This document shows, one piece after another, positions 57,760 through 64,000 of a stretch of 64,000 bases of DNA. The DNA lies in the NCBI GenBank assembly GCA_031382215.1, contig JANMYQ010000268.1, forward strand, positions 8,005 to 72,004, written 5' to 3'. The translations under genes and the position numbers were made by a program. The notes beneath the pieces are model-generated. The model had not been told where the DNA came from and ran no database searches. It saw nothing but the letters and a program-made list of their open reading frames with translations. Position 1 is the first letter of the stretch. Each line of letters starts with the position of its first letter. The DNA is from LGRD01 sp031382215 (lineage in GTDB: Bacteria; Pseudomonadota; Gammaproteobacteria; Burkholderiales; Burkholderiaceae_C).

Positions 57760-57832
57760 TCAGCGAAACCCGCCCGCCACCCTGATCCGATCGCCCGTGA
57801 TCCAGCGCGACGCATCGGAGGCCAGGAACACG
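57760..57832 (-). repeat. 73-base direct repeat (right copy, in the SDR gene)
   Basis: The intact 3' end of the SDR gene; the partner is at 56585-56657 in the same orientation. Confidence 0.85.
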
Positions 57833-58512
57833 GCCACGTCGGCGATGTCGCCTGGCTGGCCCATGCGGCCGAGCGGTGTGCCGGCAATCATCTGCGCCTC
57901 CATGTCGCTGCCGATGATGCCCGCGCTGCGCGTGCCCTCGGTCTCCACGCCACCGGGCGCGATGGTGTTCACGCGGATCTTCCGCGGTGCCAGCTCGACC
58001 GCGTGGGTGCGCGTCACCTGGTCGAGCGCGCCCTTGGTGGCGCCGTAGATCGTGGCGCCCGGCAGGCCCTTTTCACTCACGATCGAACTCACGTTGATGA
58101 CGCTGCCCCCTTCCGCCGGGAACAGCTTCACCGCCTCCCGCGTGGCGAGGATGGGCCCGAGCACGTTGGTGTCGAACTGGCGATGGAACTCGGCCTCGGT
58201 CACGTCTTCGAGCGCGTTGAACTGGTAAACGCCGGCGTTGTTGACGAGGATGTCGAGCCGGCCGAAGGCCTCGTGCGCCTCGACGAACAGCCGCTTCACT
58301 TCGGCCTCTTTGGCCAGGCTGCCCTGCACCGCCACCGCCTTGCCGCCGGCACGCTGGATGCTTGCGACGACCGCGTCGGCCCCCGCCTTGCTCGACGCGT
58401 AGTTGACCACCACCGACGCGCCCTGCGCCGCGAACGCCTTGGCGATGCCCGCGCCGATGCCCTTGGATGCCCCAGTGACGACGGCGACCTTGCCTTGCAA
58501 CAACCCACTCAT
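57760..58512 (-). CDS. short-chain dehydrogenase/reductase
   Basis: A 250-residue classical SDR. NAD(P) motif VVTGASKGIGAGIA, structural NNAG in LVNNAGVYQF, catalytic Ser in VINVSSIVSEK and YxxxK as YGATKGALDQVTRT are all present, with NTIAPGGVETEG afterwards. Start ATG 58512. Substrate unknown. Its last 73 bases are duplicated at 56585-56657. An ArsR regulator is upstream in the same direction, and an operator-like palindrome sits just before it. Confidence 0.92.
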   Translation of the reverse strand: MSGLLQGKVAVVTGASKGIGAGIAKAFAAQGASVVVNYASSKAGADAVVASIQRAGGKAVAVQGSLAKEAEVKRLFVEAHEAFGRLDILVNNAGVYQFNALEDVTEAEFHRQFDTNVLGPILATREAVKLFPAEGGSVINVSSIVSEKGLPGATIYGATKGALDQVTRTHAVELAPRKIRVNTIAPGGVETEGTRSAGIIGSDMEAQMIAGTPLGRMGQPGDIADVAVFLASDASRWITGDRIRVAGGFR

Positions 58513-58546
58513 GAATCTTCTCCTCAAGATGACCTGCCTGTTTGAC

Positions 58547-58566
58547 AGTTAGACAAGTGTCGAACT
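58547..58566. promoter_or_regulatory. ArsR-type operator palindrome
   Basis: AGTTAGACAAGTGTCGAACT is an inverted repeat (AGTT/AACT and GACA/TGTC pair, one mismatch pair) in the 104-base gap between the ArsR gene and the SDR gene. It overlaps the likely SDR promoter and is the obvious binding site of the neighbouring ArsR regulator. Confidence 0.6.
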
Positions 58567-58616
58567 AAAGGAGTGCCCTTGGCTGCGGTGGGGAGAAGTC
58601 GGGACGAAGCGCCGGA

Positions 58617-58913
58617 TCAGAGGATCCGGGCGAGGTGTTCGAGGTAGGCCTGCAGCACGTCGCGCTGCATCACCAGGTTCATGTACTTGCCGTCGCGCTC
58701 GGATCGGATCAGGCCGGCCGTCTCGAGCTCCTTGAGATGGTGCGACATCGTCGCCGGGCTCACGTCGTGGCTCTGCTGCAGCGCGCTGCAGGGGCACGGG
58801 CCATCGGCACTGCCGATCTCCTGCAGCAGACGAACCCGGCGCGGCTCGGCGAGGGCGCGCGCGATGCGGGCGAGTTGGCGTTCGTTGAGGGATTCAGGGC
58901 TGGTGCGTGCCAT
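58617..58913 (-). CDS. ArsR-family transcriptional regulator
   Basis: A 98-residue winged-helix protein: RQLARIARALAEPRRVRLLQEI, then CPCSALQQSHDVSPATMSHHLKELETAGLIRSERDGKYMNLVM, the ArsR signature. Two cysteines (CPC) lie before the recognition helix but the metal-binding ELCVCDL box is absent, so it may sense something other than a metal or act as a redox regulator. It likely represses the downstream SDR gene through the palindrome at 58547-58566. Confidence 0.9.
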   Translation of the reverse strand: MARTSPESLNERQLARIARALAEPRRVRLLQEIGSADGPCPCSALQQSHDVSPATMSHHLKELETAGLIRSERDGKYMNLVMQRDVLQAYLEHLARIL

Positions 58914-58955
58914 GGAAGCTGGATTGTCCTGCTCATCGTAGAGAGTTGCGATATC

Positions 58956-60538
58956 TCACGCAATGAGTTTGCTTGCGAACTGAGCAAGGCGCGCGCACCG
59001 TGCCTTCAGAAACGGGATGTAGTCATCGTTGAATTCGGCCATGTCGCAAAAGGCCGTCGCCAATGTGGCCGCCCGGGTTGCAGGCAATCCGAGGTCACTC
59101 ACGTACACCGATGGTCGCTTCTTGCCGATGTTCTTGTTCTCTGCTGCGCTTAGGAAGCAAAAGTTGCCAAGCACATTTATTTGTGCATCTGGGATGCCGC
59201 CGTCGCGGAGAAAGGCTCGCGGGTAGATGTGGTGAAACTCTGAACGGTTGTAGCGCTGCAGCACCTTGTCGAGATCTATGCTCTTTCCAGACAGCAGGCT
59301 TTGTGGATCGTTGTTCGCCAAGAGCAACACGAAGGTCTTCGTTGCCGCTGCACCGACCCGAAACGAGCTGGTGTAGAAAAACTCTGGCTCGACCTTCGCA
59401 TCGATGAAGTCGAATGTATTCGCCTTGCCCTGCTTGAGCAGCGCGATTTGCTCGATATCGCCAATCGTAGTCTTCCGGGTTTGACTGGTGTATCTGCCAG
59501 AGAAGCATGTGCGCCAGAACATCGCCTCAATGCTTGAAGAGTAGCGCCGTCATAGACAACTTCTTTCCCGTCAGGGGCAGCAAAGAACACCGCCAGCGGG
59601 ACGAGCATCGACGGGTACGGCAACAACTTCAGATGCACAACCTTAAGTTCCGTGCGTAGGAAGTCGATTGCCCCACGAATGCCATTCTCTACAGTTGAGA
59701 ACTGTGCTCGAACATCCGCGCCATTCAGGCCCAGCAGCTTCTCTGCGCCAGGTTCGCCAGTCAGAATTCCTGCCACGCAACTGAGCACCAAATCTGCGTC
59801 GTCTCCCACGCCCTCGAACCCGAAGTCGGAGAGCTCTTCGCGCAGCTCCTTGAACTTCTCAAGCAGATCGAATTCTTCGCTCCACGTCCATGCTGAAAGC
59901 AGTTGTAGCGTATCGAGCGCCACACCGAGATGGTTAATCCGCTCGAAGACGATGGCGACGATTGAGCGGTCCTCGCTCTTCAGGAGCTGCACTGGAATCT
60001 GAACTTCCTTGAACTTCTCCTGGAGCTTGTCAACGACAGCGATTTGATCGGGCTTGAGATGTTCTGTCGTCGCACGATAGCGCACGGAGTCGAACAGTAC
60101 GTTCATAGGAAAGTAGCGATTCTTGTCAAACACCTCGCCCTCGGGGATTGCGATGAATACGCTGTCTTGAGGATTGCCCGTCGCTTCTAGGTCGAAGTAG
60201 ATGTCCGCCCAATCGGGATTTGCCTCCGGCTTCAGGTCGGTCTGGAAAACAGTGAAGATCGAGGTCAAGCGTTGCTGCCCGTCGAGCACATAGTCGATCG
60301 GATAGTCAACCTGCGGGTCGGGCAATGTGAACGTTCCCAACTTGCGTTCCGTAAGGAGTTGCTGCTTCGTGCGCCAGAACAGCAATGAGCCGAACGGATA
60401 GCCCTTGTAGATGCTGTCGAGCAGGTATGCAACGCGATCCATCTCCCACACAAAGCCGCGCTGAAACGCAGGGATCCGGATCTCGCCGCTTACCACCGAG
60501 TCAAGGATCTTTCGAATCGAGTAGTGCTGATATTCCAT
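58956..60538 (-). pseudogene. DUF262/HNH (GmrSD-like) nuclease, interrupted by an apparent one-base frameshift
   Basis: The gene starts ATG 60538 with the DUF262 motifs IRIPAFQRGFVWEMDRV and YVLDGQQRLTS. The frame continues to about 59525, where homology leaves it. The continuation MFWRTCFSGRYTSQTRK and the C-terminal HNH-like region with FHHIYPRAFLRDGG and INVLGNFCFLSAAENKNIGKKRPSVY is in the next frame to 58956. One missing base near 59521-59527 explains this. DUF262 and HNH proteins act in type IV restriction of modified DNA (GmrSD) and other defence systems. The base content is lower in GC than its neighbours. It could be inactive or simply contain a sequencing error. Confidence 0.82.
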
Positions 60539-60666
60539 GAAGGCCTCTGCCGTGGGATCGACGCAATGTACCCGGTCGCTACTCTCGTTTTCCGTCGTTC
60601 GAGATCGTCAGCAACTGGCCGAGATCGTGGGTTCACGGTGCGGCCGCCTCCGCGACAACGAATAGC

Positions 60667-61302
60667 TCAGGCGTGGTGCCGCGGCGGCATGCACTCGACA
60701 TTCGAGATGCAGACGATGTTCAAGTCTGCTTGGCGTTCAGGGCGCCGGGCTACGATGACCATGAGCCCACATGCAAGGTGCACCAAGCCGTTGGACATTC
60801 GGAGCGCCGTCGAAGGCTCGTGCTCCATCTCACTGTCGTGGCGGCGGAGCGGGTGAAGACCCGCATGCACGTACGAATTGGTAATGTCCCATGAGCTCGT
60901 TCGGAACTCGCGCATGCTGCGCTTCAGATCTGATGGCGCGGTCTGTGACTTCTCGACTGCTTCGAGCAGGTTGATTGGCAGGCCGCCAACATTCTTCGCC
61001 GTCTTGGCCGTACCCGGAGTCAGTGGCGCGGCCATAGCAGCAACTTCGCTCGAGCTTGCGGCGAACAGAGCCCACACCGCGCGAAGCACTGCCTCGTACT
61101 GCATGCGCAGCAACCCCATCGCTGAAGGGCCGAGGCCGGCCTCTACAAGCAGTCTCAGTGCCTGACTGTGCTGAGCGGACAGCAACAAGGCATCCATCGG
61201 AACAGTGGCGCGCGGTTCAGCTGGCACTTCGAGTTCGCCCGTGGCCTCCGACAGCGCAGCATGAAGGGCGTTGGAGCGAGAGAGGAGTGTGGCGAGTCGC
61301 AT
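60667..61302 (-). CDS. hypothetical protein (DUF6988-like)
   Basis: A 211-residue helical protein with no signal or clear active-site motif: MRLATLLSRSNALHAALSEATGELEVP, QHSQALRLLVEAGLGPSAMGLLRMQYEAVLRAVWALFAASSSEVAAMA and a C-terminal helix MSNGLVHLACGLMVIVARRP. The pattern recalls a poorly studied family of helical proteins (DUF6988), from memory only. It lies beside the DUF262 gene, so a defence role is conceivable but unsupported. Confidence 0.55.
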   Translation of the reverse strand: MRLATLLSRSNALHAALSEATGELEVPAEPRATVPMDALLLSAQHSQALRLLVEAGLGPSAMGLLRMQYEAVLRAVWALFAASSSEVAAMAAPLTPGTAKTAKNVGGLPINLLEAVEKSQTAPSDLKRSMREFRTSSWDITNSYVHAGLHPLRRHDSEMEHEPSTALRMSNGLVHLACGLMVIVARRPERQADLNIVCISNVECMPPRHHA

Positions 61303-61366
61303 GACACCATTCTGCCCAGGCACCGAAGCGTCCGAACCCTCATCGTGACGTCCGGGCGCCCCGAAG

Positions 61367-61945
61367 TCAGCGCAACACCCAAGCGTCGTTCCCCGCCAAG
61401 CCTGCAGCCCGCCACCCGCCCACCTTGCCCACAACGCCCGCCAACGCCCCTCTCCCCGCCTCATACCCCGCCTCCATCGCCGCCTCCTGCTCGTCCTTCG
61501 CCCCCATGCCCGACACCTTGACGCCGGGTGCGATCAGCACGTCGGCTTCGGCCATCTCGGGGGCGGCGACGAGGCAGTTCTGGGTCTGCATCACGCGGCC
61601 GATGATGGCCGGGGCGCTCAGGCCCTGGGCGCGAGGGCCGTGGCAGTGGATGTCCACCGCCGATCACCACGTCGGCGCCCATCGCGCGGGCGGCGCGCAC
61701 GGGCACGAGGCTGCTCACGCCGCCGTCCACCAGGTGGCCGCCGCGGTAGGGCACGGGCACGCCGGGCACGGCGACAGACGCCTGGATGGCGGCGCCGGCG
61801 GGGCCGCTGTCGATGAGCATGGCGGTGCGGCTCTGCAGGTCGGTGGCCACGGCGGCAAAGCGGATCGGGAACTGCTCGATCGGCACGCCGGCCGTCAGCG
61901 TGTCGAACCACGCGGCCAGCACGCTGCGGATCGGCGGATGACCGG
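61367..61945 (-). pseudogene. truncated, frameshifted patatin-like phospholipase
   Basis: Remnant of a patatin. The first frame encodes IRSVLAAWFDTLTAGVPIEQ..., the HLVDGGVSSLVPVRAARAMGADVVIGG segment (with the catalytic aspartate in VDGG), and then a one-base gain near 61655 shifts the frame into DIHCHGPRAQGLSAPAIIGRVMQTQNC, VLIAPGVKVSGMGA and the end at 61367. The N-terminal half with the GxSxG nucleophile is absent: homology stops where the tail-tube-protein gene ends at 61946. The gene cannot make an active lipase. Confidence 0.75.
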
Positions 61946-62344
61946 TCACGCCAACCCGAAACCACCCACCGACAACTCCAGCGTCTCGATCAACGGCGCG
62001 TTGCCCATGGCGTGCAGGTTGGAGAGGCCGTAGGCCAGCGGTTCGCTGTCGTCGAAGGTCCAGCGGTGAACGTCGGCGCCCTGCGCGTCGAGCAAGATCA
62101 CGGCCACCGCTCGCTTGCGGCGGGCGCGCGCCTTGCGTGCATGGTCCCACCAGTCGTACCAGTCGCGCGAGCGCGTCACGCCGCGGCGCAGCACGAGGGT
62201 GCCGTACTGGACCGAGCGCTTTCGGTTCGTTGCCTTGGCGATGCGCGCTTCGGGAAAGATCACTTCAACCGCGCCGGTCTGGGGCAGGCCCTCGACCTCG
62301 ATCCGAAAGTGCATGTTGCCGAACGGCTCGCGTAACGTGTTCAT
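61946..62344 (-). CDS. gp19-family tail tube protein (T4-like / TIGR02241-type), second
   Basis: A 132-residue protein resembling phage or contractile-injection tube subunits: FRIEVEGLPQTGAVEVIFPEARIAKATNRKRSVQYGTLVLRRGVTRSRDWYDWWDHARKARARRKRAVAVILLDAQG, ending SVGGFGLA. It overlaps the upstream tube-protein gene by four bases (62341-62344). Such pairs belong to tail-like injection structures, yet no sheath, baseplate or spike genes are within the window. Confidence 0.75.
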   Translation of the reverse strand: MNTLREPFGNMHFRIEVEGLPQTGAVEVIFPEARIAKATNRKRSVQYGTLVLRRGVTRSRDWYDWWDHARKARARRKRAVAVILLDAQGADVHRWTFDDSEPLAYGLSNLHAMGNAPLIETLELSVGGFGLA

Positions 62345-62775
62345 GCGCTCCGCTCGATGCCTTCGTTCACGAGTTCGAGCAGCTCGATCAGCACCTCGTT
62401 GCCTTTGGCGTTCAGGTCGCTGGGGTCGTACTTCACCGGCCAGGCCTGGCTGACCACAAAGCGCGCCTGGTCCTGCCCGGCCTCGTCAGCCACCACGATC
62501 ACGACGTTGCGGCGGCTCGCGCCGAGCTGCCCGTTCACCACCTGCCGGTGCCAGTTGAACAGCTCCAGCGAATCGGTCACGCCGCGCTTGAGCGTGATGT
62601 TTCCGTAGCGGGTGAGGCCCGAGAGTTTGCGCACGTGGGGCGGGTCGGTGCCCTCGCGGTAGTCGATCACGTCAGTCGTTGTGGCGCCGATGCCCACCTC
62701 GCTGAAGCCGGCCACCGCCAGGTTGTCGATCTCGAGCCGGTAGCGAAAATTCCGAAGCGGGTCTTGGCGTGCCAT
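62341..62775 (-). CDS. gp19-family tail tube protein, first
   Basis: A 144-residue protein starting ATG 62775: MARQDPLRNFRYRLEIDNLAVAGFSEVGIG, TDPPHVRKLSGLTRYGNITLKRGVTDSLELFNWHRQVVNGQ and WPVKYDPSDLNAKGNEVLIELLELVNEGIE, typical of the gp19/TIGR02241 tube family found in phage tails and extracellular injection systems. The stop overlaps the next tube gene. Divergent from the enoyl-CoA hydratase gene 60 bases away. Confidence 0.8.
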   Translation of the reverse strand: MARQDPLRNFRYRLEIDNLAVAGFSEVGIGATTTDVIDYREGTDPPHVRKLSGLTRYGNITLKRGVTDSLELFNWHRQVVNGQLGASRRNVVIVVADEAGQDQARFVVSQAWPVKYDPSDLNAKGNEVLIELLELVNEGIERSA

Positions 62776-62834
62776 GGGGTGCTCTCCTGCTGGTGCGGTT
62801 TTTGTACCATGCGGCGGCCGATCTGGAGACCCCC

Positions 62835-63719
62835 ATGAACCCACCCATGTTCGAAACCCTGCTCTACAGCGTCGAAGACGGCATTGCCACGTTGACGCTG
62901 AACCGCCCCGAGAAGATGAACGCGTTCACCGCGCAGATGCGCGACGACCTGGTGGCTGCCTTCGATGCGACCGACGCCGACGACGCGGTGCGCGTGGTCA
63001 TCGTCACCGGCGCGGGGCGGGCCTTCTGCGCCGGGGCCGACCTGTCGGGCGGCGGCAAGACCTTCGACTACGCCAGCCGCGGCGAAGCGGCGCGCGACAA
63101 GTACAAGGTGGGCGAGGTGTACCGAGACGGCGGCGGCATCGTCACCTTGCGCATCTTCAACAGCTTGAAGCCGGTGATCGGCGCCATCAACGGCGCGGCG
63201 GTGGGCATCGGCTTGACGATGCAGTTGCCGATGGACATCCGCATGGCGTCCACCGACGCGCGGTTCGGCTTCGTGTTTGCGCGCCGCGGCATCACGCCGG
63301 AGGCGGCGTCGAGCTGGTTCCTGGGGCGGCTGGTGGGCATGCAGACGGCGCTGGAGTGGTGCTTCACCGGCCGTCTGTTCAATGCGCAGGAAGCCAAGGA
63401 CCGCGGCCTGGTTCGCAGCCTGCACGCGCCCGACCAACTGTTGCCCGCCGCCCGCGCGCTGGCACGCGAGATCGCCGACCACACCGCGCCGGTGTCTATC
63501 GCGCTCACGCGCCAGATGCTCTGGCGCATGGCGGGCCAGGACCACCCGATGCAGGCGCACCGCGTTGACAGCCGGGCGATCCAGTCACGCGGCCAGTCGG
63601 CCGATGCGCGCGAGGGCGTGAGCGCGTTTCTCGAGAAGCGGCCGGCGGTGTACGGCGACAAGGTGTCCACCGACATGCCGGCGTTCTTTCCGTGGTGGGA
63701 CGAACCGGGTTTTGAGTGA
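62835..63719 (+). CDS. enoyl-CoA hydratase/isomerase family protein
   Basis: A 294-residue crotonase-fold protein. It shows TLNRPEKMNAFTAQMRDDLVAAF, the oxyanion segment TGAGRAFCAGADLSGGG, AAVGIGLTMQLPMDIRMASTDARFGFVFARRGITPEAASSW with a glutamate at the position of the catalytic acid, and the C-terminal GVSAFLEKRPAVY. Crotonases act on CoA esters in fatty-acid or aromatic catabolism. Start ATG 62835. Precise substrate not evident. Confidence 0.92.
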   Translation: MNPPMFETLLYSVEDGIATLTLNRPEKMNAFTAQMRDDLVAAFDATDADDAVRVVIVTGAGRAFCAGADLSGGGKTFDYASRGEAARDKYKVGEVYRDGGGIVTLRIFNSLKPVIGAINGAAVGIGLTMQLPMDIRMASTDARFGFVFARRGITPEAASSWFLGRLVGMQTALEWCFTGRLFNAQEAKDRGLVRSLHAPDQLLPAARALAREIADHTAPVSIALTRQMLWRMAGQDHPMQAHRVDSRAIQSRGQSADAREGVSAFLEKRPAVYGDKVSTDMPAFFPWWDEPGFE

Positions 63720-63750
63720 GCCGCACAGCCCGAAGGGGTATGCTCCTTTC

Positions 63751-64000
63751 GTGCAGCGCGCCGCCGCGATCATCGGTTCAGCGATCTTCCTGGTCATCGC
63801 TCCGGGCACGCTCGCCGTGTACCTCCCTTGGTACCTCACGCACTGGCACTTCGCGTCTGCGCTGTTCCCGATCGCTCGCGTGCTCGGCGCCGCCCTGATC
63901 GTCGCCGGGTTGCCCATCTTGCTCGATTCGTTCGCTCGCTTCGCGTTGCAGGGCCTCGGCACACCGGCGCCCGTGATGCCTCCCGAGCGCCTCGTCGTCA
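63751..64000 (+). CDS. isoprenylcysteine carboxylmethyltransferase-like membrane protein, 5' part
   Basis: The first 83 codons of a gene running past the window edge, starting GTG 63751. Two hydrophobic helices (AAAIIGSAIFLVIAPGTLAVYLPW and LFPIARVLGAALIVAGLPILL) are followed by LGTPAPVMPPERLVV, the lead-in found in ICMT/PEMT-like methyltransferases before their catalytic core. Those proteins methylate prenylcysteines or lipids. Family inferred from this partial region. Confidence 0.7.
   Translation, partial: MQRAAAIIGSAIFLVIAPGTLAVYLPWYLTHWHFASALFPIARVLGAALIVAGLPILLDSFARFALQGLGTPAPVMPPERLVV

Noticed and set aside
61367..62775. Prophage
   Set aside because: Only two tube-type proteins; no integrase, terminase, capsid, portal or lysis gene nearby.

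Overview
The window is a GC-rich chromosome segment, most likely from a betaproteobacterium of the Burkholderiales (Rubrivivax/Leptothrix/Ideonella-like). Evidence for this is the ribBA-ribH-nusB order, a TctC/Bug periplasmic receptor, a high-potential iron-sulfur protein beside a tetraheme cytochrome of the reaction-centre type, an aor-type tungsten aldehyde oxidoreductase operon, and dense short-overlap operons. No tRNA, rRNA, CRISPR array or complete mobile element was seen.

Layout. 1-3.7 kb: 3' end of a RES-domain gene, then riboflavin genes (ribBA, ribH), nusB and an aminotransferase. 3.8-6.0 kb: membrane Ser/Thr kinase with a PEGA domain plus a small TPR lipoprotein. 6.0-8.5 kb: ybgC-tolQ-tolR-tolA. 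8.5-16.7 kb (minus): a bufferin (copper-binding RiPP) operon bufA-bufB(MNIO)-bufC-doxX that runs without a clear break into CDP-alcohol transferase, TVP38/disulfide-oxidoreductase fusion, DUF547, DUF3047 and FAD oxidoreductase genes. 16.9-22.2 kb (minus): small membrane protein, fused hydantoinase/5-oxoprolinase, Asp/Glu racemase-like protein and MarR regulator, divergent from a TRAP transporter operon (22.4-25.2 kb). 25.4-27.9 kb: GspE/PilB-type ATPase. 27.9-32.4 kb (minus): aorABCDE-like tungsten aldehyde oxidoreductase operon, divergent from its likely sigma-54 activator (32.8-34.9 kb). 34.9-40.2 kb: prolyl-aminopeptidase-like hydrolase, TctC receptor, lipoprotein and ABC exporter. 40.3-40.4 kb: a strongly structured, terminator-ended element that may be a small RNA, followed by an orphan antitoxin-like gene.

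40.8-45.3 kb (minus) is the most unusual block. It is a seven-gene, tightly overlapped set: Tat-exported metallophosphoesterase, monoheme cytochrome c, DUF1566 protein, SoxY, SoxZ, HiPIP and a PufC-like tetraheme cytochrome lipoprotein. A LysR regulator is divergent, and the shared intergenic region carries two large palindromes. It keeps the SoxYZ sulfur carrier but has no soxA, soxB or soxCD and no photosynthesis genes in the window, so it looks like a variant periplasmic sulfur-oxidation or electron-transfer system.

46.6-52 kb: methyltransferase, NarL-type two-component system and TonB receptor. 52-55.9 kb: SEL1-like protein, alpha/beta hydrolase, beta-barrel protein and DUF2306 protein. 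55.9-60.5 kb: a defence/toxin-antitoxin patch (ParDE; RES-Xre flanked by a 73-bp direct repeat of an SDR gene's 3' end; ArsR; frameshifted DUF262/HNH nuclease). 60.7-64 kb: a hypothetical protein, a truncated and frameshifted patatin, two gp19-family tube proteins, an enoyl-CoA hydratase, and the start of an isoprenylcysteine methyltransferase-like gene.

Three genes look broken: DUF547 and DUF262 by an apparent one-base loss each, and patatin by a one-base gain plus loss of its N-terminal half. Two small gene insertions (17 kb and 57 kb) are each bounded by a partial copy of a neighbouring gene's 3' end.
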